This document shows positions 53,789 through 62,574 of a stretch of DNA of 64,000 bases, one piece after another. Origin of the DNA: Sporosarcina jiandibaonis (GTDB lineage Bacteria; Bacillota; Bacilli; Bacillales_A; Planococcaceae); assembly GCF_013184495.1 (NCBI RefSeq), contig NZ_JAAOIY010000003.1, forward strand, positions 1 through 64,000. The letters run 5' to 3'. Positions within the stretch are counted from its first letter, which is position 1; each line of letters starts with the position of its first letter. The notes beneath the pieces are model-generated. The model saw nothing but the letters and a program-made list of their open reading frames with translations, was not told the origin of the DNA and did no database searches. Both the position numbers and the translations under genes were made by a program.

Positions 53789-55175
53789 ATGAAGAATATG
53801 TCTGAATTTGAAGTCTATGCAAAAAAACTTGTTGAAGAAAACCATATCCCCGGAGTAGGGGTTGGTATTAACGAGAATGGTGAGCGTCTGTACGAGAAAG
53901 GTTTTGGATATCGCGATGTGGAAAACGGGCTGGAGGTCACGCCGGAGACGATTTTCGGGATTGCATCCATGACGAAATCATTTACATGTGTTGCGATTAT
54001 GCAGCTTCAGGAGGCGGGGGAGCTCTCTGTTCATGATAAAATACTGGAACATTTGCCGGAATTTCGTTCAGCGGATATGGAGCAGACGAAAAAAATTACG
54101 ATTCATCATTTAATGACGCACACTGCAGGAATCCCGCCGATTTCAACGCATGTGTATGCGCGAAAACGCAGCATTGACCAAGATCCATCGGCGAAAGATT
54201 ATCTCGATTTGGATTTAGTCAATAATACTGGAAGTGCGATTGATACATATGAAGATATGTTCGATTTTATTGCGGAGCTAAATTTTCAACCACTTGGTAG
54301 TCCAGGAACTTCATTTAGTTACTCTAACGACTCTTATGGGTTACTGGGTGTCATTATAAGCCAGGTAAGCGGGCAAGCCTATGAGGATTATGTAACCGAG
54401 CATATTTTGAAACCAGCAAAATTGGATAGGACTTTTTTTGATTTAGATAAATTAGATAGCTTTGAAAATACAAAGCTTTATGCATCTAAAACGACCGAAG
54501 AGGGGATTACCGTTTATCCGACGGAAATCTGGTGGGATGCACCCGCAATGAGGGCTGCAGGCTATTTGAAATCGACAATCAATGACATATTGAGATATCT
54601 TGAAATCTTTCGGAATGAAGGACTGGTTGACGGTGTACGAATTTTGTCTGGGGAGAGTGTCGCTCAAATGCTATACCCTCATTTTGAGTACAATAATGGG
54701 ATTTATTACACCAGACTATTACGGGAATACGCTTATCGAACACGGTGGCGGCTTGAAAGGAGTTTCTTCGTTGATGTTTATTCTTCCGGAAAAAGGTTTG
54801 ACTGGCGTCGCGTTATCCAGTTTAGCAAGTGTTCCATCTGGCAGATTACTAATGGGCGCGCTAAACGTACTTGGCGGAAGGGAAGCGGATGCCGCGCATG
54901 TCAATTTTGAAACTGAGCCGATTGAAGAAAATGAGTTGGAAAATTTTGTCGGTTCGTATACATCGGGAGAAGGCATGAGCGTGAAAATCGATGTGAAAGA
55001 TGGCCAATTAAGACATTTAACGGGTGGAATCCACAACCCGCTTCGACATTTAGGAAATAATACGTTTGTTGGGATCGAGAAGAATAAGCAAGATACCATT
55101 CAATTTATTCTAAATGAAGAAGGTGTATTTGATCGAGTTTTTTATGGATCTAGACAAATTCTTAAAGATTTTTAA
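53789..55175 (+). pseudogene. Beta-lactamase-family serine hydrolase, frameshifted by a small deletion
   Basis: The first part (53789-about 54700) has the SxxK motif in IASMTKSF and the YSN-type triad in SYSNDSYG. It then runs off frame after YPHFEYNNGIYY. The second part, in another frame to 55175, continues the family with ITPDYYGNTLIEHGGGLKG (HxGG motif) and a C-terminal beta domain. Residues normally joining the two (a GYGF-type linker) are missing, so a deletion of a few bases plus frameshift is likely. ATG 53789 has GGGAG upstream. Confidence 0.82.
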
Positions 55176-55300
55176 GTACCTGTACAAGGCAGTATTCAGA
55201 GAAAGCACTGCATAATTCCATAAAATAATTAGGGATATCGACTATATAACACTATGTCGATATCCCCTTAGTTTTTTATACAAAGTCAGTCACCTTTTAA
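55174..55300. repeat. Dispersed intergenic repeat copy with terminator hairpin
   Basis: AAGTACCTGTAC (55174-55185), CTGCATAATTCC, hairpin GGGATATCGAC / GTCGATATCCC around TATATAACACTAT, T-rich tail and an eroded right end TCAGTCACCTTTT. It starts immediately after the serine hydrolase stop. Confidence 0.75.
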
Positions 55301-55407
55301 CGGATCATGTAATGATTAAAATAATCTTGCGTGGGTAAACTTTAAGTATATAATTTGGTCATTATAAAAATTTGTTTAAGGAATTAATAGAGTGGGGGTG
55401 CGATTCC

Positions 55408-56029
55408 GTGGATAATGTGGATTGTGATTTTCCATTGATGATACATGCATTAAAAGAGGATATTCGCGGAGTCATAAAAGAATTAGAGGCAAATTTAGAG
55501 GAAATCGATAATGAAAAAAATTGTCTTCTTTGTAGTTTCCAGAAAATAAAAGCAGAGTTTTTGGATATTGAAATTAAAGCTGCCACTTATTATTTGAATT
55601 GTTATTTAGCTCCATTCACGGATAAGTACTCAGAGCTGTCAATCTGTTTGCAGAATATGTCGAAACTGAGACATGGCGGTTTAATTGTGATCCAACGGGA
55701 AAATCCTCTTGATTCTCTGATAAAAGCGGGGATACCGATAGGAGCAGACTTGAACCATGCTTTATTAGAATCAATTTTTTATCCCGGAAATCCACTTCAT
55801 GATGGCGCTGTATTGGTTAAACTTAATCAGATTGTTTCCGCAGCAAATGTCCTTCCGCTATCCGATATATACGGGTGATAAAAAACTTGGTACGCGACAT
55901 CGAGCGGCTTTAGGATTGAGTGAACGAAGTGATGCTCTTGTACTCGTTGTTTCGGAAGAGACGGGGAGGGTTTCATTTGCAAAAGGTGGGGTCATGTATC
56001 CAATAACGACCCATGGCGGTCTTAAATAA
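55408..56029 (+). pseudogene. cdaS: Sporulation-type diadenylate cyclase CdaS, frameshifted
   Basis: The N-terminal part (helical autoinhibitory region, then [24 protein letters not shown] with the DGA motif) ends early after VLPLSDIYG at 55878. The next frame continues without a gap as [20 protein letters not shown] (RHR motif) and [15 protein letters not shown] to 56029. Removing one G from TACGGGTGAT restores a complete DAC domain. CdaS makes c-di-AMP in the B. subtilis forespore. GTG 55408 has GGGGGTG upstream. Confidence 0.85.
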
Positions 56030-56042
56030 AAATTGAAATGCT

Positions 56043-56080
56043 AAAAGGTGTACCTAGTCTTATTGGCACACCTTTTTATA
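56043..56080. terminator. Terminator between cdaS and doxX copy 1
   Basis: AAAAGGTGT (56043-56051) pairs with ACACCTTTT (56068-56076) around a 16-nt loop with further possible pairing, followed by a T-rich tail. Confidence 0.65.
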
Positions 56081-56132
56081 TAACTATTAGTAGGATTCTG
56101 TTCGCCTTCGACTCAGTAAATCTGTCCCAAAA

Positions 56133-56720
56133 TCAAACTTCCAAAGGTTCCTGTGTTTTAACATTTCGTATCCTTGACGACCACGGCGTTCCTAGGCGAG
56201 GCAAGACCCAACGATCTAGTCCATACCAACCTGCAACTTTCCATGCTAGGATTAAGACGATTGCAATTGCGAGCATCACTGGATTCGAACTCACAGTACC
56301 TGCCAATAAGAAAGACATATTCATTAGTGCACCGAAGAATGCCGCAATTCCTGTTAAGAGTCCGACGATTAAGCCGAGTCCGACTAATACTTCACCCCAT
56401 GCGACCATATAAGAAAATGGGACTGCGTTGGGCATTACGACACTTTCTATAAACCAAGCATACCATCCTGCAACGTCTCCCGCCTCTGCTTTAGCAAGGG
56501 CACCACCCATGAATCCTTTAACTGCAGCACCAGCATTGGCACCTGTCCAAGCGTCAGAAGTAACTTTTCCAATACCTGCAGTCAGCCAAGAATAACCAAG
56601 GTAGACTCTTAAAATCAACCAAATCCAAGCGGATATCGTGTTGGAAAACAACCATCTTGATACTGGATTTTCTTCGATAATAACATTATTCCCGAACTGT
56701 GATTTCTTCAATTGAACCAT
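56133..56720 (-). CDS. DoxX-family membrane protein, copy 1
   Basis: A 195-residue protein with four hydrophobic helices: WLILRVYLGYSWLTAGIGK, VAWGEVLVGLGLIVGLLTG, AAFFGALMNMSFLLAGTVSS, ILAWKVAGWYGLDRW. This is the DoxX/DoxD pattern. Relatives have been linked to quinol oxidation or membrane redox and thiol stress. ATG 56720 is chosen on an AGGTG site 6 nt upstream. It is the second gene after a 40-residue ORF behind a redox-type palindrome. Copy 2 at 57276-57836 is nearly identical over most of its length. Confidence 0.85.
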   Translation of the reverse strand: MVQLKKSQFGNNVIIEENPVSRWLFSNTISAWIWLILRVYLGYSWLTAGIGKVTSDAWTGANAGAAVKGFMGGALAKAEAGDVAGWYAWFIESVVMPNAVPFSYMVAWGEVLVGLGLIVGLLTGIAAFFGALMNMSFLLAGTVSSNPVMLAIAIVLILAWKVAGWYGLDRWVLPRLGTPWSSRIRNVKTQEPLEV

Positions 56721-56777
56721 TGTCATCACCTCATAATTATATTTAGTATTGCATTATTCCCAAAGCTTTAAAATGAA

Positions 56778-56900
56778 CTAATTTGTATAAGACAATAAAG
56801 CGTTTTGACCGAGTTGTTGGAGTGCTAGTAAAGCTTCGCTTTTATCCTGGTATTCAAAGATCCGGACATTCATTTTCTCGAAAACTGTAATTACCCACAT
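56778..56900 (-). CDS. 40-residue conserved small protein A
   Basis: ATG frame of 40 codons: WVITVFEKMNVRIFEYQDK, then SEALLALQQLGQNALLSYTN. A GGAAAGGAAG site precedes it. A second, closely similar 40-residue ORF is present at 62714-62836 with mostly silent or conservative differences, which supports coding. It is 57 bp upstream of doxX copy 1 on the same transcript. No family recognised; the beta-beta-alpha-like pattern is only a guess. Confidence 0.75.
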   Translation of the reverse strand: MWVITVFEKMNVRIFEYQDKSEALLALQQLGQNALLSYTN

Positions 56901-56988
56901 TTTGCATTCTTCCTTTCCTATTATTTTTTAATAGCTATATTCTTTGAAGCATTAAGTCTAAGAGATTTGTTCGTCTAACTTAATTCTT

Positions 56989-57039
56989 ATTATACTAGCA
57001 TTTGTAGTGATGGAACGTATTATGTGAAGTGATTCACAA
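56989..57039 (-). promoter_or_regulatory. Redox-type palindrome and -10 element before small ORF A / doxX1
   Basis: The palindrome ATGTGAAGTGATTCACAA (57022-57039) contains TGTGAA-N4-TTCACA and also ResD-like TTTGTGAAT. A TATAAT -10 (56989-56994 on the minus strand) follows after 27 nt. No -35 consensus is present, suggesting an activator or de-repressible promoter. Candidates are Rex, Fnr/Crp or ResD. Confidence 0.6.
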
Positions 57040-57234
57040 AGTGTCCAAATTCTTTCGTCGAATTTGTGAAAACATTTGAATAAGGCTTTACTTATCGTGA
57101 AAGTATAGAGCTGAATAATCAATAATACCTATGAATATAATCGATAATATCTCCTATTTAATTAATGGACAGACTTAGTGGTGTAGCACTAATGACACGA
57201 GAGATATTTCTAATCAGTTAGATTGGATAAAAAA

Positions 57235-57261
57235 ATATCCCAAGTATTGAACTTGGGATAT
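57235..57261 (-). terminator. Terminator behind doxX copy 2
   Basis: ATATCCCAAGT (57235-57245) and ACTTGGGATAT (57251-57261) form a perfect 11-bp stem with a 5-nt loop. Read leftward it is followed by seven T. Confidence 0.9.
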
Positions 57262-57275
57262 CATCTCATTTATTC

Positions 57276-57836
57276 CTATTCTTTTCCTCTCCTCGACCAC
57301 GGTGTTCCTAGGCGAGGCAAAACCCAACGATCTAGTCCGTACCAACCAGCAACTTTCCATGCCAGTATTATAAATACTGCAATTGTTAGCATAACGGGAT
57401 TCGAACTTACAGTACCTGCTAATAAGAAAGACATATTCATAAGTGCACCGAAGAATGCTGCAATTCCTGTTAAAAGTCCTACGATTAAACCAAGTCCAAC
57501 TAACACTTCACCCCATGCGACCATGTAAGAAAAGGGGACTGCGTTTGGCATTACGACACTTTCTATAAACCAAGCATACCATCCTGCGACGTCTCCCGCC
57601 TCTGCTTTAGCAAGGGCGCCGCCCATAAATCCTTTAATTGCAGCACCAGCATTGGCACCTGTCCAAGCGTCGGAAGTTACTTTTCCGATGCCTGCCATTA
57701 GCCAAGAGTAACCTAGGTATACTCTTAAAATCAACCATATCCATGCGGATATCGTGTTAGAAAATAACCATCTTGATACCGGATTTTCTTCGATAATAAC
57801 ATTATTCCCGTACTGTGATTTCTTCAATTGAACCAT
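57276..57836 (-). CDS. DoxX-family membrane protein, copy 2
   Basis: A 186-residue paralogue of the protein at 56133-56720. The first roughly 180 residues differ at only a handful of positions (for example Q-F versus Q-Y and T-A versus M-A near helix 1); the C-termini diverge after LPRLGTPWS. It follows a shortened small ORF by 33 bp and shares the same palindrome and promoter plan, so the whole unit was duplicated in tandem. Own terminator at 57235-57261. Confidence 0.85.
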   Translation of the reverse strand: MVQLKKSQYGNNVIIEENPVSRWLFSNTISAWIWLILRVYLGYSWLMAGIGKVTSDAWTGANAGAAIKGFMGGALAKAEAGDVAGWYAWFIESVVMPNAVPFSYMVAWGEVLVGLGLIVGLLTGIAAFFGALMNMSFLLAGTVSSNPVMLTIAVFIILAWKVAGWYGLDRWVLPRLGTPWSRRGKE

Positions 57837-57869
57837 TGTCATCACCTCATAACTATATTAAGTATTGCA

Positions 57870-57986
57870 TTATTCCCGAATAGTGTGAAGTACTAGTTTT
57901 GTATGGGATATTAAAGCAGTTTGACCAAGTCGTTGAAGTGCAAGTATAGCTTTGCTTATTTTCTCGGAAACTGTAATTATCCTCAT
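57870..57986 (-). CDS. 38-residue small protein B, internally deleted relative of A
   Basis: Frame of 38 codons: RIITVSEKISKAILALQRLG, then QTALISHTKLVLHTIRE. Compared with small protein A it lacks about 11 residues (the MNVRIFEYQDK part) and has a different end. It has an AAAGGTG site and the same upstream region, so it heads the doxX2 unit, but it may be decaying. Confidence 0.5.
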   Translation of the reverse strand: MRIITVSEKISKAILALQRLGQTALISHTKLVLHTIRE

Positions 57987-58064
57987 TTTGCAATCACCTT
58001 TCTTTTTACAACTATATTCTATGAAACATTATGACTAAAAGATTTGTTCGTCTATCTAGTTCTA

Positions 58065-58115
58065 ACTATACCCTAAATTTTACAAACTGAACACAACTTG
58101 TGAATTAGTTCACAA
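58065..58115 (-). promoter_or_regulatory. Perfect TTGTGAA-N4-TTCACAA palindrome and -10 before small ORF B / doxX2
   Basis: TTGTGAATTAGTTCACAA (58098-58115) is a perfect match to the Rex consensus and also contains the Fnr/Crp core TGTGA-N6-TCACA. A TATAGT -10 (58065-58070, minus strand) lies 27 nt away, the same spacing as in copy 1. Confidence 0.65.
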
Positions 58116-58189
58116 AGTATCCAAATTGTTTAGTCCGATTTGTGAAGTATTTAAGAAATCCTTTTTTAAAGGTACCTTAAAACTTACTA

Positions 58190-60328
58190 TCACTCTAATT
58201 CAGCTAGCATTTTAGAAAGTTTCTTCATGTTTGCGTGTTCCTCATCGACAGATGTTTTCAGGAGTTGTTTTTGATTTTCCAAGGCTTTCTTCAATGCCTC
58301 AATTTCTTCGGTGACATTAGCATCCTTTTGTTCGCGTTTTTCTAAAAGGGAATTTATTGTGTCATATAAATCTTCATGTCCGACAATTCTTCCAGCACCC
58401 CAGAGAAGTCTGTCAGCAGGTTGCTCTAGCACGTAGTCTGTGAAATAGCGGTTAACCTCTTTGTCGAAATCATAGGTATACCAATTATTATCAATGGCAT
58501 ATAAATATTCATCTAGAGGCGTATTTACATCCCCATCTTTCAAAGCTTCAATAGAAAGCGCTAAATTCTCGATGTTATTTTGAGCATGTTCATGAGGGAA
58601 TATCGGCTCGTCTTCCCAGGTGAGTTTGACGAAATGATCTTGGGCAAACTTGAATGTTTCCAATAAGCTGGAATTTAGCTCTCTGCTTTCATTGTATAGT
58701 TTACTGGCAGTTTTATTGTCGCCTTCATTCAAAGCCCTCAGGTAGTTATCATTTATTTCGCTAACTTTCTTGTTAATCTTTTCTGCGTTAGCAATTGCTG
58801 TGTCTATTTCCGTCATGATTTCATTTGAAGATAAATCTGCATCTTCAAAGATTTCTTGGTCAATGCTTTCTTTTAGAGCTTCAAGCCGGACCGTAAAGTC
58901 GAGTGGAGTAACGGCGGTTTGATCATAGTACATTGTTAATAACCCATAGAGATTTTGGTGAAATGCTAGCGCCTTTTCATTATAAGTATCTTCATTATCG
59001 AACTGTGAATGATAATGAGTTCTCATGAATTCGCTATCTTGAAAATCATTTCTTAGTGCTGGAACGCCTGCAATCGAGAAGGAAAAGTCATCGGACCACG
59101 TTCTTAGTGGTGAAACTACTGAGATTCCGTCTTTATAAACACCTTCGATTTTCGGGACAGTTGAAGCAAATTTTTCTAGATAGTTTTTAAGCTCGTATAT
59201 TGTACGTATTTCATCGCTAGACGTGTGCTCGTAAGCAGGAAGTTCAAAGTTGATATTTGCGACAGCTTTTCCTACCCACTCGGGATGCACGTTGAAAATT
59301 TGGTTGTAGGCACCCGCTGACCAATCGTAACGAGTGTTTGAAACTCCCCATTCTTCTGCAGCTAATGCGTTGAAAATAATGGTCTTCTCCGGTTTATAGC
59401 CGCTATCGATAAGCCCCTTTGCAATGCTCATCATAAGCCCGATCGCAGCATTATCATCTTGGAATCCGGAAAAGTATGAATCGTAATGGGCTGAAAAAAT
59501 AATGTAAGACTCGGGATCTTTACCGATTATTTTTCCGTAATAGTTATACGTCTTGCCATCAAACTCTACTACCGATTTGGCGTCGAATCGAACTTTCATT
59601 GAAGCGTTTCCGCTTGCAGTAATCGCCTTTTTCAAAACTTCTGCATCAGCCTGTGACATGGAAAATGCAGGGGCATACGCAGGACCGATAATATCCTGTG
59701 CATTCAATGCTGTAGGATCGACTTCAGCATAACCACCTTGTTGTACAGCGATGACCGCAGCAGCGCCTTTTAAGTGAGCTTGCAGGGCAGGGTAGTTTAT
59801 CCACCATTCTTCACGTTGATTAATATCGATCAACACGAGTTTATCTTTTACATCAAGGTCAGCAAGATCGTTTTTTGTGGCTTTTCCAGCATAAATAACT
59901 TCAAACTCTTCTACGCCTTTCGTGTTAAAGTTCGTTTGATAGCCACCTAAAACAGCAAGATGTTCTTGTCCATTTTCATCCGTAAAGGTAAGGTCCGCTT
60001 TTTCAAACTCCCACGTATCTACGGTAATCTCATCCCTTGTTACTTCAGAGAGTCCTATTTCTTTCATTTCATCAAAGATATGATTACCTGTTTGAATTTC
60101 TGCTTGTGAGCCTGCAGTACGATAACCTAATTTTTCATTGGTTTTAAATTCTTCTAGACTCTTTGCGAAGTTATAAGCATAATCAACATCCACTTTTGAT
60201 AGATAATCATTTTGTGCATTTTCAAAAGGTCCGCCTTTAGGTTCATTAAGCGTCTCTTTTTTCGAGCATGCAGACAAAAATAATACCGTGACAAGTAACA
60301 GAGTGATTGCATTCAATTGCTTTTTCAT
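58190..60328 (-). CDS. M28-family metallopeptidase lipoprotein with PA domain
   Basis: A 712-residue secreted lipoprotein (signal AITLLLVTVLFLSACSKK, lipobox LSAC). A protease-associated insert (LVLIDINQREEWWINYPALQ) precedes the M28 zinc peptidase core: HYDSYFSGFQDDNAAIG, NALAAEEWGVSN and TRTHYHSQFDNEDT-type metal ligands. A 200-residue C-terminal helical region follows. Expected to be anchored outside the membrane and to act as an aminopeptidase. GGAG site before the ATG. Confidence 0.88.
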   Translation of the reverse strand: MKKQLNAITLLLVTVLFLSACSKKETLNEPKGGPFENAQNDYLSKVDVDYAYNFAKSLEEFKTNEKLGYRTAGSQAEIQTGNHIFDEMKEIGLSEVTRDEITVDTWEFEKADLTFTDENGQEHLAVLGGYQTNFNTKGVEEFEVIYAGKATKNDLADLDVKDKLVLIDINQREEWWINYPALQAHLKGAAAVIAVQQGGYAEVDPTALNAQDIIGPAYAPAFSMSQADAEVLKKAITASGNASMKVRFDAKSVVEFDGKTYNYYGKIIGKDPESYIIFSAHYDSYFSGFQDDNAAIGLMMSIAKGLIDSGYKPEKTIIFNALAAEEWGVSNTRYDWSAGAYNQIFNVHPEWVGKAVANINFELPAYEHTSSDEIRTIYELKNYLEKFASTVPKIEGVYKDGISVVSPLRTWSDDFSFSIAGVPALRNDFQDSEFMRTHYHSQFDNEDTYNEKALAFHQNLYGLLTMYYDQTAVTPLDFTVRLEALKESIDQEIFEDADLSSNEIMTEIDTAIANAEKINKKVSEINDNYLRALNEGDNKTASKLYNESRELNSSLLETFKFAQDHFVKLTWEDEPIFPHEHAQNNIENLALSIEALKDGDVNTPLDEYLYAIDNNWYTYDFDKEVNRYFTDYVLEQPADRLLWGAGRIVGHEDLYDTINSLLEKREQKDANVTEEIEALKKALENQKQLLKTSVDEEHANMKKLSKMLAELE

Positions 60329-60467
60329 TTACTAATCTCCATTCAATATATTTTCCTTATTTTTCTATTAAACAACATTGAATTTAGTATAGCAATATAT
60401 TTTTTTATGCATAAATTACGTAGTTTCGATTAACCGCGCACAGTACCTTCAAAATACTTGGCATTTC

Positions 60468-61979
60468 TCATTGCAGGGAATCTAGTTTTCTTAAAGGCTC
60501 TTTCGCAGGTCCCGCTAATACTTTTCCGGTGCCGTCGAAAGTTGAGCCGTGGCATGGACAATCCCATGTACGATCGCCGTCGTTCCATTGCACTTCACAA
60601 CCAAGGTGGGTACAAGAAAGGTCGAGATAATACATGTTTCCATCGGTGTCTTTATACATGCCCGCTGCTTTGCCGTTTATTTCTACTGATTGTGCTTGGC
60701 CTTTAGCGAGCCGTTCCATTTGTTCGCTGACAGGGGACACTATGTGGTTATCATCGCTCTGTTCACTTCCGTTGTCGTTGCTTTCATCCTCAGGCAGTTG
60801 GCGATCCGGGCTATAAAGCTTTTCAAATCGGTTTTGCTCTCCGACAATCAGGCTCTTGATGAGCTCTGCGCCTGTTGCTGCTGCGGCAAGGCCCCATTTG
60901 CCATAGCCGGTCAACACATACATTTTTTCATTGTCTGGTTGAATTTTTCCGATGAATGGGCGTCGATCTGGTGTGATAAGATCATGTTCCGACCAGTATC
61001 CAAGAAATTCAGTGAGGCCGAATTCCTCCTTCGCATAGTGCCGGATTGCTTCATAATGTTCGATTGTCGACTTGCCGTCTCCCTTCGGATGAGTCTCACC
61101 CCCGATGATGAGAACATGTTTGTCCTCATTCTGCGCGCCTCTGAATGTTCGTATTGGCTCATCGTTGCTAATGTATATACCATCATCAAATGCTTCCGTA
61201 CTATCAAATGCTGTTAAATGAGAAGTGACCGGTTTAAGCGTGTCCGCAAAAAACGAGTCTGGATCTTCAGCCGGGAATAACGTGGCAAACACCACTTGAT
61301 CACATGTCACGGAAAAAGGAGTATCTGTAGTAAGAATTAATTTGTCGTCTATTTTTTCATATCCCATATATCTGGTGTGCTGGTAAATGCGCCCGCCCAA
61401 TGAATTTACTTCCTGTAAAACAGCATTCAAAAATTTGACGGGATTGAACTGCGATTGTTTTTTCATAACTAGCGCGGAAGTCACTTTTAAATCCACGGGA
61501 ATTGAGTCGGCTATGCCGCCTTCGATTCCGATTTTTTCATAGGCTTTAGCTTCTTTTTCCATTTTTGATGTATTTTCGACGCACCTTGAAAAGACATAGG
61601 AGTCAGTGACTTTGAAATCGCAATTAATCTCAATGTCATCGATTATCGATTTAATGAGTCGCTGTCCTTCTTGATTGGCTTCGTAATATAGTTTCGCCAT
61701 ATCCATACCATCTTGTTGCAATAAATCATCATAGATAAGTTGATGTTGGGATGACAGTTTTGCCGTTGTTCCCCCGGTTGTTCCGCTAAGGAATTCGCGA
61801 GCCTCCAACAATGCGACGGATTGTCCTTCCTTCGCAAGCAAATACGCGGTTAAAATGCCCGAAACACCTCCGCCAATAACTGCAGTGTCAATATCAATGT
61901 CTTCATCCAGTTGCGGGTAACTTATAACCTGAGCTGTAGTACGCCAGAAAGACTGATTTTTTTCTGGTAATTGATCCAT
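60468..61979 (-). CDS. FAD-dependent oxidoreductase with C-terminal Rieske domain (YhfW-like)
   Basis: A 503-residue two-domain protein. The N-terminal DAO-type FAD fold has TAVIGGGVSGILTAYLLAKE and LLEAREFLSGTTGGTTAKLS; GKWGLAAAATGAELI is the C-terminal FAD segment. The last 100 residues form a Rieske [2Fe-2S] domain with CTHLGCEV and CPCHGSTFDG, giving the CxH...CxxH ligands. Similar to B. subtilis YhfW. Good AAGGAGGAG site. Substrate unknown. Confidence 0.9.
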   Translation of the reverse strand: MDQLPEKNQSFWRTTAQVISYPQLDEDIDIDTAVIGGGVSGILTAYLLAKEGQSVALLEAREFLSGTTGGTTAKLSSQHQLIYDDLLQQDGMDMAKLYYEANQEGQRLIKSIIDDIEINCDFKVTDSYVFSRCVENTSKMEKEAKAYEKIGIEGGIADSIPVDLKVTSALVMKKQSQFNPVKFLNAVLQEVNSLGGRIYQHTRYMGYEKIDDKLILTTDTPFSVTCDQVVFATLFPAEDPDSFFADTLKPVTSHLTAFDSTEAFDDGIYISNDEPIRTFRGAQNEDKHVLIIGGETHPKGDGKSTIEHYEAIRHYAKEEFGLTEFLGYWSEHDLITPDRRPFIGKIQPDNEKMYVLTGYGKWGLAAAATGAELIKSLIVGEQNRFEKLYSPDRQLPEDESNDNGSEQSDDNHIVSPVSEQMERLAKGQAQSVEINGKAAGMYKDTDGNMYYLDLSCTHLGCEVQWNDGDRTWDCPCHGSTFDGTGKVLAGPAKEPLRKLDSLQ

Positions 61980-62329
61980 TTTAAATTCTCCTCCTTATAT
62001 ATTCATCTAGTCTTTTCTTCCTTTCTTTTCAGAAAATTAAACGCGTAGATGAGAAAAGATGCAAAGTACAAGTACTGAAAAGAGGAACAATAACTAAACC
62101 TGCAATCGAAAATATTCACAAATTGGACTAAATAAATTGGATTTTTTGTGAATGTTTCCACAAATCGCGTTTTCTTAAGGAAGATGGAGTAGCATTAGAA
62201 TTAGATAAGTAATTGAACGTAATCAGCATTATGAAGTTTTATAAATAAAGCTAAAGACAATTGAACTATCTTTCCTTGAAAAACATATTGTAGTTACTCA
62301 AAAATAAAGTAGAAAAGGGGTAAATAACA
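61980..62329. other. Intergenic region (350 bp) with redox-type palindrome
   Basis: It contains TTCACAAATTGGACTAAAT, then TTGTGAATGTTTCCACAA at 62146-62163. The same arrangement (TTCACAAAT..GACTAAA..TTGTGAA) occurs before the small ORF/doxX units. A TTAGAATTAGAT stretch follows as in the other copies. It lies between the divergent FAD/Rieske gene and the 42-residue ORF, either of which it may control. Confidence 0.55.
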
Positions 62330-62458
62330 ATGCATCATTTTCACGGTTACGAAGGTATGATGGGCGGGGGATGGTCTTTTGGATATATAGCGATAGAATT
62401 ACTATTAATTGGAGTTGTCGTATATGTTGCGGTTAAACTTGCAATGAAAAGAAATTGA
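62330..62458 (+). CDS. 42-residue His/Gly-headed membrane peptide
   Basis: ATG frame of 42 codons: HHFHGYEGMMGGGWSFGYIA, then ELLLIGVVVYVAVKLAMKRN. It has one membrane helix with a histidine/methionine/glycine-rich outer end, a layout common in small metal- or redox-associated peptides. AAAAGGGG lies upstream at good spacing. Its upstream region carries the redox-type palindrome shared with the doxX units. Function unknown. Confidence 0.7.
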   Translation: MHHFHGYEGMMGGGWSFGYIAIELLLIGVVVYVAVKLAMKRN

Positions 62459-62574
62459 AACAAATTGTTAGACTTGGAATAACAATGGGGGTGCAGTTCT
62501 TTAGCTAGAATTCTCTCGACAACTAAACTCATAGTTAAATGTATTCATAAATTTGACTAAATGAAATGAAGACT

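Noticed and set aside
60690-61217. 175-codon plus-strand frame within the FAD/Rieske gene
   Set aside because: It is a shadow of a gene with intact FAD and Rieske motifs on the other strand and has no start signal.
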